From Bacteroidales bacterium UBA3754 (GTDB lineage Bacteria; Bacteroidota; Bacteroidia; Bacteroidales; UBA1715), in contig DFGI01000051.1 of assembly GCA_002371705.1 (NCBI GenBank), positions 1 through 64,000 of the forward strand: 64,000 nt of DNA. The letters are read 5' to 3'. Made by a program: the position numbers and the translations under genes. The notes under the pieces are model-generated. The model was not told the DNA's origin. It did no database searches and saw only the letters and a list, made by a program, of their open reading frames with translations. Position 1 is the first letter of the stretch. Each line of letters opens with the position of its first letter. This document shows, one piece after another, positions 24,238 to 32,736 of this stretch.

Positions 24238-26321
24238 TAGCGTTCAAACATCCCGAAATACTGTTTGGCCTTCTTGCGATAGCGATTCCCATCATTATCC
24301 ATCTATTTTCGTTCCGTACATACAAAAAAGTATATTTTCACTCACTACAGCTAATCAAAAATATACAAATAGAACAAAATAGCACCAAATCTAAACTAAA
24401 AGAGCTATTACTACTCATTTCGAGAATTGGCCTAATTGCCTGCGTCATTATAGTGTTTGCCCAGCCGTACATTCCAAACGCCGACTCACCTCAATCCCAC
24501 ACATCAGGAGCAGTAGCAATCTATATCGACAATTCGTTCAGCACACAGGCGGAGTCGGAAAACGGCGTGGTTCTGGAGTTCGAAAAAAAGAAAGCACAGG
24601 AAATTGTTGACGCGTATCCCAACGACACAAAATTTTTCTTGTTCTCCAACACGGCAAATTCCACGGAACAGTTTTCCCGCACTAGCGAAGAAGTAAAAAA
24701 TGACATTAGCGAAATCGCCCCTTCGCCGAATAAAATGCTGTTTTCCGATGTGGTAAAGAAAATGAAATTGTGCCAACACAAAAATGAAATTTTGCTTGAC
24801 TGCCACATTCTTTCGGATATGCAAAAACAAACGTTCGACATTCAAACCGTGCAGGATTCCTCTCTCGAAATCACCTACTATCCTTTTGAAAACGGCAAGC
24901 CGAACAATATTTCCATTGACAGTTGTTACTTCGAAAACATGCAACACATTGCAGGCCAGACGGAAAAAATTATGGTGAAACTTTCCAACAACACCGACGA
25001 AACCTTTGCAAACTTTCCGATAAAATTATTTATAAACGACACACTCCGAGCTCTTTCGTCAGCAACCATCAAACCTCAGTCAATCATTTCTGTACCAATA
25101 GAATACAATATTTCCACAACGGGAATCATTTCGGGGAAATTAGAAATCGAAGATTATCCGATTTTATACGACAACTCGTATTTCTTTACGTATTTCATTG
25201 ATAAACAAATCAATATCCTCAATATTTACGACAAAACACCAAACAAACACATTAGTGCGTTGTGCAAGCGACAAGAGAATTTCGCCCTCACGCAGCAACC
25301 ACTTTCGTCAATCGACTACTCCACCATAGCCAACTACCCCATCATTATTCTGGACGCACTTCAAAGCATTCCTGCCGGACTTAACGAAGAAATCAAAAAG
25401 CTCCGCACGTTGGGAGCAACCATTGTGTGTATTCCGTCGGAAAATATTGATGTGAATTCCTACAATACATTTTTACAGAACTTTGGATCTCAACGTATTA
25501 CGACAAAAGATACTATTAAAACCGCCATTGAAACACTTGACGAGCGCAACATTATTTTAAAAAATGTGATTGACAAATCGGCAAACTACAATTCCCTGCC
25601 ATACATAACAATGCACTATAAAACTGATAATCAACGAAATAACGCGACAATAACCTTACAGGACAAAGAAGCATTTCTTACCCAAACTTCAGCGAAAAAT
25701 GCGACCTTATTTTTCTTTAATGCGCCATTATCAACCACTTACGGCAATTTTGTGGTGTCACCGCTGTTTGTTGTAGTGTATAATATGTGCATGTACGTAT
25801 CGTCAACCAACGAAATACAAACAACCATAGGCAACACGAGCGAAATATCAACAGCAAAACTCACCACCGACGATGCCCTGCATATTGTGAAACCCGAAAA
25901 AAACATCGACATCATTCCGCACTACCGCAACGACATTCAAACAGCAAAAACCATAATCAACCCGATGAATCAAATTACAGAGGCAGGAAACTATACGCTC
26001 ACTCAAAAAAACACACCAATTTCTGGATTGGCATACAATTACGCCAGAAGCGAATCGATTTTTGAATTTTTCACCACCGAGGAATTGCAATCATTTGTTT
26101 CGAACACTAAAAAAATCATACAACCAACGCACGAAATCACAGCGTTACTCAAGGAAACCCGCGAAGGAACGCCACTTTGGAGAATTGTACTTGGAGCGGC
26201 TTTATTCTTTTTAACATGCGAAATTTGCATACTTCTATTTTTCGATAAACTGCTTTTGAAACAAAAAACAAACGAAAAATTTGCAGAAACGGGACAAAAA
26301 ACTACTTTTGTATATGAATAA
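24234..26321 (+). CDS. BatA-domain membrane protein
   Basis: 695 residues. The N-terminal BatA domain (FKHPEILFGLLAIAIPIIIH followed by LFSFRTYKKVYF) has two membrane helices; a VWA-like region follows (VAIYIDNSFSTQAE) with a large periplasmic middle, and a final helix (WRIVLGAALFFLTCEICILL) lies near the C-terminus. Such proteins are widespread in Bacteroidetes, related to BatA/BatB of the aerotolerance operon, with unclear function. The ATG overlaps the receptor stop codon by 4 bp, and the promoter of the following gene lies inside its 3' end. Confidence 0.8.
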   Translation: MIAFKHPEILFGLLAIAIPIIIHLFSFRTYKKVYFHSLQLIKNIQIEQNSTKSKLKELLLLISRIGLIACVIIVFAQPYIPNADSPQSHTSGAVAIYIDNSFSTQAESENGVVLEFEKKKAQEIVDAYPNDTKFFLFSNTANSTEQFSRTSEEVKNDISEIAPSPNKMLFSDVVKKMKLCQHKNEILLDCHILSDMQKQTFDIQTVQDSSLEITYYPFENGKPNNISIDSCYFENMQHIAGQTEKIMVKLSNNTDETFANFPIKLFINDTLRALSSATIKPQSIISVPIEYNISTTGIISGKLEIEDYPILYDNSYFFTYFIDKQINILNIYDKTPNKHISALCKRQENFALTQQPLSSIDYSTIANYPIIILDALQSIPAGLNEEIKKLRTLGATIVCIPSENIDVNSYNTFLQNFGSQRITTKDTIKTAIETLDERNIILKNVIDKSANYNSLPYITMHYKTDNQRNNATITLQDKEAFLTQTSAKNATLFFFNAPLSTTYGNFVVSPLFVVVYNMCMYVSSTNEIQTTIGNTSEISTAKLTTDDALHIVKPEKNIDIIPHYRNDIQTAKTIINPMNQITEAGNYTLTQKNTPISGLAYNYARSESIFEFFTTEELQSFVSNTKKIIQPTHEITALLKETREGTPLWRIVLGAALFFLTCEICILLFFDKLLLKQKTNEKFAETGQKTTFVYE
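26280..26310 (+). promoter_or_regulatory. promoter inside the BatA-like gene
   Basis: TTTG (26280-26283), 19-nt spacer, TACTTTTG (26303-26310): a complete Bacteroidetes promoter within the last codons of the BatA-like gene. It favours the ATG at 26332 over 26314 or 26281. Confidence 0.7.
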
Positions 26322-26331
26322 ATTTTCGATA

Positions 26332-27522
26332 ATGAGAAACTTGATTCTTTGTTGCACATTTTTGATTGCCACAGTGCAAGCATTTTCGCAAATCGAGGTG
26401 AAATTTTCGCCCGACAATTCGAAGGCAAAAATGTGTTACACCGAAGACGAAAACGGCATTGCTGTGAAAGAAACCAACGTGCGGTTCAAAAATTCATCGT
26501 CGTACGACGACCCATGTTGGTACGTGTGGAACTTTGGCGATAGTTCCACCGATTCATTGTTGGTTTCCAAAACATTTTCAACCTACGTGGAACACACCTA
26601 CAAAACCGATGGTATCTACACGGTGAGCCTTATGATGATGGATTCTGTGGAGATTGCCAAAATAATAAAAAAAGGTAAACTGAAATCAGCTGAATTCATT
26701 TCGTCAACAGGCGACTCGGTTCTCCTTTCCCTCAAATATATCGACGAAGATTTAGCTGAATGTCAAGCAAATACAAAAATTCCATTTTTAAAATTCGGAC
26801 AAAAAGTATCAAAAAATGCAATCGAGGTTTTCAGCCCTATCGCCAATGGTCCAAATTTCACCTACGAAATAGACGACCCAAGCTCCGAAACGAAAAAAAC
26901 GGGATTGGAATCGTTTGTATATATCCTTTCGGTGAACAAAAGCACGTTTACACCGCATAAAGACGACATCTGGAAATATTACTGGAGCATTTACGATGGT
27001 CCCACTAAAATTAAAGATATTGCGCTCGACTCCACGGAATATCGCTTCACATTCCCGAAGGAAAATATAGATCCTGGCTATTCTGTAACATTGAAAATAG
27101 CGCTCGACAGCACTAAGTTCGAAGACGAGCAAGATATTGAATACTACGACCTTACGGGGTGTACCGCAAGTCAAACGATTAAAGTGAAGGTTTCCGATTA
27201 TTTCTTCACCGACAGCACCCGCAACGAAAAGGACATTGACGACAGAAAACCTGCCATTCCAAATATTTTTACGCCCGGTGGCAACGATGAAAATGATGTG
27301 TTCTACTTCAACACAAACGGAACCGATGAGTTTACAATTTGGATTTACAACAACAACGGAACGTTGGTGTATAAACAAGTTGCCAAAGCTATCTCGTGGA
27401 CGGGCGACGACAATTCTGGACATCAATGCCCGTCGGGAACATACTATTACGTGGTAAAATCTTCCAGCAGCGACAATCGTCACAACACCGCTGGATTCAT
27501 CCAACTGTTCCGACAAAATTAG
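26332..27522 (+). CDS. secreted PKD protein with gliding-type (CHU_C, T9SS type B) C-terminus
   Basis: 396 residues. Signal peptide MRNLILCCTFLIATVQAFSQ, a PKD fold (WYVWNFGDSSTDS ... VEHTYKTDGIYTVSLM), a middle of unknown fold and a C-terminal CHU_C domain (IPNIFTPGGNDENDVFYF, IYNNNGTLVYK, WTGDDNSGHQCPSGTYYYVV). CHU_C domains direct export by the type IX system as type B cargo. The protein is probably surface exposed and could bind glycans or other proteins. It has its own promoter and precedes the O-antigen ligase-like gene by 9 nt. Confidence 0.87.
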   Translation: MRNLILCCTFLIATVQAFSQIEVKFSPDNSKAKMCYTEDENGIAVKETNVRFKNSSSYDDPCWYVWNFGDSSTDSLLVSKTFSTYVEHTYKTDGIYTVSLMMMDSVEIAKIIKKGKLKSAEFISSTGDSVLLSLKYIDEDLAECQANTKIPFLKFGQKVSKNAIEVFSPIANGPNFTYEIDDPSSETKKTGLESFVYILSVNKSTFTPHKDDIWKYYWSIYDGPTKIKDIALDSTEYRFTFPKENIDPGYSVTLKIALDSTKFEDEQDIEYYDLTGCTASQTIKVKVSDYFFTDSTRNEKDIDDRKPAIPNIFTPGGNDENDVFYFNTNGTDEFTIWIYNNNGTLVYKQVAKAISWTGDDNSGHQCPSGTYYYVVKSSSSDNRHNTAGFIQLFRQN

Positions 27523-27531
27523 TGGTGCGTT

Positions 27532-29106
27532 ATGCAATCCCTATTCAAAAGTTATTCTCAGGCACTGTATGTCGCAATTCTTGCATTGTGCTCAGCCACA
27601 ATCATTTGGGGTAATTTTCTCATTACGCTCGCAAGCATTTTGCTCATAAGTTTTTGGATTCTTAACGGGAACTACAAACAACACGTTTCCACACTACTCA
27701 GCAACAAAGCGGCTATTTGCTACCTCATTATCATTGCAATGATTTTACTTCGCTGCTTAGTGCAATTTCCACATCAGGCAGCTATTCGCGCATGTACCAA
27801 ATATCTACCATTTTTATTGTTCATCTTTACGCTTGGTAGTTATAAAGAATTGACTCACAAGCAATTCAAGACCATCATCCTCGTCTTTATCTGCTCTCTC
27901 GACATCAACACAATTGTGTGTGTAGTGCAACAATTTTTCAACCAAACCGACACAAGTAATTTCAGGGCAGTAGGAAAATATATGTCGTACATTCGACTTT
28001 CGCTTTTCACCGTGGTGGCTTGCGCCGCCTGTGCGCATTATCTTTTTTATGATAAAAACAGCGACGTTTCAAAAATCGAACGGATATTTCTTTGGGGGTC
28101 AGTTATTTGGCTCACATTTGTGGTCGTTTTTCTGAAAACACTGATGGGCTACATTATTTATGCGCTGCTGGCAACAATATTTGCCATTTCACAAATCAAA
28201 CAAAATTATTCCTCCAAAGTCACCATCATAATTTTTGCAGTCTTCACCGCACTATTGCTGGCTGTCGGCGCTGTTCTGTATTCCGAGGCACGGTACTTTA
28301 TTTTTTCCGACACCATTAATCCCGAAACACTTGACACACACACGCAACGCGGCAATGCTTACACGCCCTATAAACAAGGCACTCAAGCCGAAAACGGGCA
28401 TTGGGCGAATGTATATGTCTGTCCGCAAGAATTGGATAGTTGCTGGCAAGCCCGAACAGGAATAGGCTCCATCTGGACTATCGGCAAGAATGGATTTCCG
28501 TATTTTCCAGTAATTTGCCGCTATATGGCATCGAAAAATCTTCGGAAAGATGCCGACGGATTTGCGCAACTAACCGATACTGACATAGAAAACATAAAAA
28601 ACGGTTTCACCAACTACCGCTTCACATCAAATTCCGACATTCGAAAACGTATATACGAAGCGTTTTGGGAAATCCACAGCTACCGCAACGGCGACAATCC
28701 CAATGGACATTCCATCACACAACGGCTGCAATTTCTCGCAACTGCGAAAAAAGTTGCCGACACCTATCCGTGGATTGGCGCGGGAGCGTTTGCACAAACG
28801 GAAATGTTCAAATTCTACGAACGCGATAATATCCTCCAACAAACCAATTGGAACTTGCCCCACAATCAGTTTGTGATGATGCTCGTCACCACAGGATATC
28901 TTGGTCTTGCGATTTTTGTGCTGTGCTTCATAGGCATAGTCGTTTTCAGTCGTAAAAAATGGAATGCGCTCACTATCAGTTGGTTTGTGGCAACAATCGT
29001 TTCGTTTTTGAGCGAAGACACCATGAACACTCTCGCCGGCACTGCTTTCTGCGCTTTTCTTGGCGGAATTATACTATTTGCACAACCAAATATACAAAGC
29101 AAATAG
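27532..29106 (+). CDS. O-antigen ligase/polymerase-family membrane protein
   Basis: 524 residues with about ten hydrophobic helices and a large extracytoplasmic loop (about 260-420). Near the loop's end is PWIGAGAFAQTEMF and then LPHNQFVMMLVTTGYLG, the conserved region of the Wzy_C/WaaL family (PF04932-like), including the histidine of LPHN. Members join O-antigen to lipid A core or polymerise polysaccharide at the outer face of the inner membrane. No surrounding O-antigen cluster exists here. The T9SS cargo gene lies 9 nt upstream, which is of interest because T9SS type A and B cargo are attached to A-LPS. Confidence 0.82.
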   Translation: MQSLFKSYSQALYVAILALCSATIIWGNFLITLASILLISFWILNGNYKQHVSTLLSNKAAICYLIIIAMILLRCLVQFPHQAAIRACTKYLPFLLFIFTLGSYKELTHKQFKTIILVFICSLDINTIVCVVQQFFNQTDTSNFRAVGKYMSYIRLSLFTVVACAACAHYLFYDKNSDVSKIERIFLWGSVIWLTFVVVFLKTLMGYIIYALLATIFAISQIKQNYSSKVTIIIFAVFTALLLAVGAVLYSEARYFIFSDTINPETLDTHTQRGNAYTPYKQGTQAENGHWANVYVCPQELDSCWQARTGIGSIWTIGKNGFPYFPVICRYMASKNLRKDADGFAQLTDTDIENIKNGFTNYRFTSNSDIRKRIYEAFWEIHSYRNGDNPNGHSITQRLQFLATAKKVADTYPWIGAGAFAQTEMFKFYERDNILQQTNWNLPHNQFVMMLVTTGYLGLAIFVLCFIGIVVFSRKKWNALTISWFVATIVSFLSEDTMNTLAGTAFCAFLGGIILFAQPNIQSK

Positions 29107-29128
29107 TACATTTCGCAATGAATTTTGT

Positions 29129-29136
29129 TACCTTTG
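29129..29136 (+). promoter_or_regulatory. -7 box of the OMPLA-like gene
   Basis: TACCTTTG ends 6 nt before the ATG at 29143; predicted leaderless or nearly so. Confidence 0.55.
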
Positions 29137-29142
29137 CATTCT

Positions 29143-30108
29143 ATGAAAAAATTTCTCGCCATAGTATGCTTTGTTGTCGCAACCACGACTGCGATTGCCC
29201 AAACCGACACCTCATCGGTGTTCAAATGGGACGAAATCCTTCAATGGGATGAAATCACATGGGACGAGTCGCTGAATATGTTCTACGAGCCAGGCTACAT
29301 CACCACGGGCGGCGGATTCGGAAACATTGAACCGCTCTTGTTCGAAGCGAACATTATTCCTTACTACAGAATTAGTTTCGATGCGGTAAAAAAATGGGCG
29401 TTCCTCATTTCGCCACAAGTTGTCCTGCGAATGTATAACGACTATTCCTATCCAGTGAAAACGCCCTCGTACGAGCCACGCATCATACTTGTGCACCAAT
29501 CGTCGGAACATACACGGGAATACCACGACTGGTTTCAGTACATTTCGTGGTTCCACCATTCCAACGGACAGGATGGCTATTTTTACACCGATTCCACCAA
29601 TACGCATATAAACTACGAGAACGGCAGCTTCTCTACAAACTGGCTTGAAGCGGGCATTTTCGCATCGCGCGCCCACAGCAGCCGACAATACTATTCAAAA
29701 CTTTCGGGAAGATACTGCTATCAACGCGACACTATGCTCAACGGACTCTACGGACGCTGGCGGCTGAATTTTGAAATAACATTCGACTGGAATATAGCAA
29801 AAACTTTGAGCAACCTCAACATTCCATCGTTCGACGGAAAGGAAACAATACTTTCGAACACCATAAAATTCGGACTCATCTGCGGTAACATCGAAGACTA
29901 CGAATTTCTTGATTTCCAACGATGTATATTTGACTACACCATTTCGTTCAAACCCGGATTTTTGCAGGATGTGACCCTTTTTGCCCAATACTATTGGGGC
30001 GAAGACTACTACAACATTTATTTCAACCGAATATTACGTGTATTCCGCGTTGGCATAGCCGCCCAAAGTAAATTCTTCGTGAAAAACAGTACGGTGAAGA
30101 AGAATTAA
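29143..30108 (+). CDS. outer membrane phospholipase A1 (OMPLA)-like protein
   Basis: 321 residues: signal peptide (MKKFLAIVCFVVATTTAIAQ), a short tryptophan/aspartate-rich stretch with three WDE units (about 29-43), then barrel strands. WFHHSNGQ (136-143) matches the catalytic H-x-S-N-G signature of OMPLA (H138, S140, like His142/Ser144 in E. coli). It would hydrolyse phospholipids in the outer membrane when it dimerises. The third catalytic residue cannot be fixed by eye. A degenerate copy of the gene's 3' end lies 329 bp downstream. Confidence 0.78.
   Translation: MKKFLAIVCFVVATTTAIAQTDTSSVFKWDEILQWDEITWDESLNMFYEPGYITTGGGFGNIEPLLFEANIIPYYRISFDAVKKWAFLISPQVVLRMYNDYSYPVKTPSYEPRIILVHQSSEHTREYHDWFQYISWFHHSNGQDGYFYTDSTNTHINYENGSFSTNWLEAGIFASRAHSSRQYYSKLSGRYCYQRDTMLNGLYGRWRLNFEITFDWNIAKTLSNLNIPSFDGKETILSNTIKFGLICGNIEDYEFLDFQRCIFDYTISFKPGFLQDVTLFAQYYWGEDYYNIYFNRILRVFRVGIAAQSKFFVKNSTVKKN
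30038..30080 (+). repeat. source copy of a 43-bp duplication (3' end of OMPLA-like gene)
   Basis: This segment encodes part of the last strand of the OMPLA-like protein (RVFRVGIAAQSKFFV) and is repeated at 30367-30409 with 39 of 43 bases identical; all four changes are transitions. Confidence 0.9.
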
Positions 30109-30196
30109 ATGGATTTCGTGCTCTATAAAGGCGTAAAAACTTCTGCTCATTGAACTTATATTTGTGGTGGAAATTTTGCACCGCACATAATTCACT

Positions 30197-30313
30197 TCTT
30201 CGATTTTCAGCATCATCGTTCAAGGTCAAAATTTTTGACCTTGAACATTCTTTAACTTCTTCGTCGGTAACTTGAAATCTAAAATCCTCGTCAAAGCGTT
30301 CTATATTGTTCTA
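30197..30313 (-). pseudogene. ORF6N-domain gene remnant
   Basis: Minus strand reads NNIERFDEDFRFQVTDEEVK from about 30313, then ECSRSKILTLNDDAENRR. The NIERF.EDFRFQ block is characteristic of ORF6N domains of phage/mobile DNA-binding proteins. Upstream in this frame there is a stop and no start, and downstream the family's conserved FTEQG block is missing, so only about 35-40 residues survive. A perfect 14-bp palindrome (30218-30246) lies inside. Confidence 0.65.
30218..30246. repeat. perfect 14-bp inverted repeat
   Basis: GTTCAAGGTCAAAA (30218-30231), one base, TTTTGACCTTGAAC (30233-30246). It lies within the ORF6N remnant. Confidence 0.95.
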
Positions 30314-30321
30314 GACCAGTT

Positions 30322-30348
30322 AATTTGTCAGACAATGTCTGACAAATT
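30322..30348. repeat. perfect 11-bp inverted repeat
   Basis: AATTTGTCAGA (30322-30332), loop CAATG, TCTGACAAATT (30338-30348). It lies between the two gene remnants, 18 bp before the duplicated segment. No T run follows on either strand. Confidence 0.95.
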
Positions 30349-30366
30349 TGGGGAGCTACGGATTTT

Positions 30367-30409
30367 GCGTATTCCGCATTGGCATAGCCACCCAAAGCAA
30401 ATTCTTCGT
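30367..30409 (+). repeat. duplicated 43-bp segment of the OMPLA-like gene
   Basis: Aligns without gaps to 30038-30080 (offset 329 bp, 39/43 identical). It ends at 30409, the last base of the RhuM fragment's stop codon on the other strand, so the junction probably marks the recombination point that cut the RhuM gene. Confidence 0.88.
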
Positions 30410-30645
30410 TATTGTTTACCATCAGAAGCAGTTGTCAAATATTCTTTGACAACTGAATTTTCTCCTAATTCATTCTCTTTTAGTATATTAGAGATATGAT
30501 AACTGATAGTTTGCTTAGAGGTAGCAAAAAGTTCCGCCATTTGCATTTGATTCAGCCAAATCTTGCCATCCTTGGCATACAATGCAACTGACGCTTTGCC
30601 GTCGATTGAGTTATAAATTATTATGTTACTTTCCGTGTTGGGCAT
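30409..30645 (-). pseudogene. truncated RhuM-family gene
   Basis: 78 residues survive (family members have about 330). IIIYNSIDGKASVALYAKDG then IWLNQMQMAELFATSKQTIS, followed by ENELGENSVVKEYLTTASDGK, is the highly conserved N-terminal HTH-like region of RhuM/virulence-associated proteins. The frame ends in TAA precisely at the duplicated phospholipase segment, and the rest is absent. RhuM genes are frequent cargo of mobile islands in Bacteroidales; their function is unproven. The fragment may still be translated but is probably inactive. Confidence 0.82.
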
Positions 30646-30840
30646 AATTAGTATAGTAAAGAATTATATTTTTTTATTTCATCGTGCCATTGTTCTTTAT
30701 ATTCTGTTGTTTGCGATTCTGCCATGTCAATTTTCATAATCTGAACAAAAATATGATTTCTTTTTTATTCAGTCTGTAAGTTAGATGAGAATTTTGCGTT
30801 CTCTTCTGTTACTTTCTGTCTTCAGCAACAGAATATTTGT

Positions 30841-30943
30841 TCCATTTCTTTTTGTGGAAAAAGAAACGGAACCCAAAGAAAAGCCACCGAGCGGGGCCGT
30901 CTTGAACTTTTTGGTTACTTTTTCTTTCAAGAGAAAAAGTAAC
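30841..30943. repeat. two-hairpin REP-like element
   Basis: Hairpin 1: TTTCTTTTT (30845-30853) with AAAAAGAAA (30858-30866), extended by TCC/GGA. Hairpin 2: GTTACTTTTTCT (30914-30925) with AGAAAAAGTAAC (30932-30943). The 47 bp between contains the G+C-rich GCCACCGAGCGGGGCCG, unlike the neighbourhood. The arrangement resembles dispersed bacterial REP/BIME units. The rest of 30646-31058 holds no convincing gene. Confidence 0.6.
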
Positions 30944-31058
30944 AGAAAATTATTGAACTTTATTATTATGAATTTTGGAGCAATGGTTCAATGTAGGACA
31001 GGGAACTTGGCAAAAAACATCTTTTCCAAAAACTTTCTTCTTCTCTCTTGCTCCTTTC

Positions 31059-31089
31059 TTTGCAAATTCAACACAAATGCGTAATTTTG
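31059..31089 (+). promoter_or_regulatory. promoter of iorA
   Basis: TTTG (31059-31062), 19-nt spacer, TAATTTTG (31082-31089), 22 nt before the ATG. Confidence 0.7.
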
Positions 31090-31111
31090 ACGCTCGAAAA
31101 TTTAAAGGAAT

Positions 31112-32707
31112 ATGAAAGAATCATTACTGCTTGGGGCTGAAGCGGTTGCCCTCGGTGCTATTGACGCAGGAATTTCGGGCGTGTACGCATATCCGGGAAC
31201 TCCTTCGACTGAAATAACTGAATTTATCCAGAAATCGAAAGATGCGCGCGAAAAGAACATCCGTTCTAAGTGGTGCTGCAACGAAAAAACGGCCTACGAA
31301 GCCGCTCTTGGTATGTCGTATGCGGGCAAACGTGCCATCATCTGTATGAAACACGTGGGACTGAACGCCTGCGCCGACCCGTTTATGAACTCGGCAATCA
31401 CGGGCGTGAACGGTGGCTTGGTGCTGGTTGTTGCCGACGACCCTTCGCAACATTCTTCTCAGAATGAGCAAGATAGCCGTTACTACGGTAAATTCGCGTT
31501 GCTTCCGCTTTTGGAACCGTCGAACCAACAGGAGGCATACGACTGCGTGCAGTTCGGCCTTGATTTTTCGGAAAAATTCAGACTTCCGGTGATTCTTCGT
31601 CTTACTACCCGTCTATCGCATTCGCGTTCCATTATTTCAAAACGTAAATTCCACGAACAAAATGCATTCAACCCGCAAGTTGAACGTCAGCGCTGGGTTA
31701 CATTGCCTGCGTACGCAAAAAAAATGTACAAGGCATTGGTTGACTTACAACCTGCATTGACAACGGAATCGGAAAATTCTCCGTTCTTGAAAGTAGTTGA
31801 GGGAACGAGCAAGAAAGCAGTGATTGCCTGCGGATTGGCGTACAACTACGTGATGGAAATCCGTCAAAGCTATAACTTGGATTTTTCGGTATTGAAAATC
31901 TCGCAATATCCGTTGCCTAACAAGCAAATTGCCGAGTTCCTTGAAAAATACGACGACATTTTAATCGCCGAAGAGGGTTATCCTATTGTGGAAGAATATC
32001 TTCGCGGTTTTTCCGACAACAAGAAACTTCGTGGAAAGTTGGACGGTGCGCTCAACCGCACCGGCGAACTAAATCCCGATTTTATGGCAGTTGCTCTTGG
32101 CGTAAAATCACAAGAAACGGCAAAAACGCCGGAACTTATGGTTGGCCGTCCGCCTGCACTCTGCAAGGGTTGTAGCCACCGCGACACATACGAGGCACTT
32201 AACAATGTTATGGCAGATTACACTGAACGCCACGTTTTCGGCGACATTGGCTGCTACACGCTTGGAGCTTTGAAACCGTTCGAGGCAATTACCACGACAC
32301 TCGACATGGGTGCGTCAATCACCATGGCCAAAGGTGCCGCCGATGCTGGTCTGCACCCATCGGTAGCCATTATCGGCGATTCCACGTTTACCCACTCTGG
32401 CATGCCTGGATTGCTTGACGCAGTGAACGACAAATCAAAAATGGTTGTCATCATTTCCGACAACTCCACAACAGCTATGACTGGCGGTCAAGATTCGGCG
32501 GGAACGAGCCGTCTGCACCTCATCTGCGAAGGTTTGGGCGTTGAAAAAGAACACATCCGCGTGATGGTTCCTTTGAAGGCAAACCTTGAAAAAAATATGC
32601 AGATTCTGAAGGAAGAAATTGAATACGATGGCGTTTCCGTAATTCTTGCACAACGGGAATGCGTTCAAACAGCTATTCGAAATAAGAAGAAACAACAAGC
32701 TAAATAA
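31112..32707 (+). CDS. iorA: indolepyruvate:ferredoxin oxidoreductase alpha subunit
   Basis: 531 residues. It oxidatively decarboxylates aryl pyruvates to aryl-acetyl-CoA with ferredoxin as acceptor, using thiamine diphosphate. The N-terminal pyrimidine-binding part has YAYPGTPSTEI and WCCNEKTAYEAALG; the TPP-binding part has RPPALCKGCSHRDTYEAL, FGDIGCYTLGAL and IGDSTFTHSGMPGLLDAVN. The C-terminal ferredoxin domain of archaeal IorA is absent (it ends IRNKKKQQAK with no CxxCxxC cluster). The beta subunit IorB, normally next to it, is not in the window. Confidence 0.9.
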   Translation: MKESLLLGAEAVALGAIDAGISGVYAYPGTPSTEITEFIQKSKDAREKNIRSKWCCNEKTAYEAALGMSYAGKRAIICMKHVGLNACADPFMNSAITGVNGGLVLVVADDPSQHSSQNEQDSRYYGKFALLPLLEPSNQQEAYDCVQFGLDFSEKFRLPVILRLTTRLSHSRSIISKRKFHEQNAFNPQVERQRWVTLPAYAKKMYKALVDLQPALTTESENSPFLKVVEGTSKKAVIACGLAYNYVMEIRQSYNLDFSVLKISQYPLPNKQIAEFLEKYDDILIAEEGYPIVEEYLRGFSDNKKLRGKLDGALNRTGELNPDFMAVALGVKSQETAKTPELMVGRPPALCKGCSHRDTYEALNNVMADYTERHVFGDIGCYTLGALKPFEAITTTLDMGASITMAKGAADAGLHPSVAIIGDSTFTHSGMPGLLDAVNDKSKMVVIISDNSTTAMTGGQDSAGTSRLHLICEGLGVEKEHIRVMVPLKANLEKNMQILKEEIEYDGVSVILAQRECVQTAIRNKKKQQAK

Positions 32708-32736
32708 ACATAAGAAACAAATAACTACCTTACAGT

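Noticed and set aside
21838..26321. SusC/SusD polysaccharide utilization locus
   Set aside because: The receptor has no SusD partner and no glycoside hydrolase nearby; the next gene is BatA-like.
26809..27537. 242-residue minus-strand frame over the PKD/CHU_C gene
   Set aside because: Antisense shadow; the plus-strand protein has a clear signal peptide and domains.
30429..30455. 11-bp inverted repeat as a terminator or operator
   Set aside because: It falls in codons for the conserved RhuM stretch SVVKEYLTTAS, so it may simply follow from the protein sequence; no T tail.
30785..31084. 99-residue frame before iorA
   Set aside because: Overlaps the REP-like hairpins and iorA promoter; low-complexity FSFKRKSNRK-type translation, no family.
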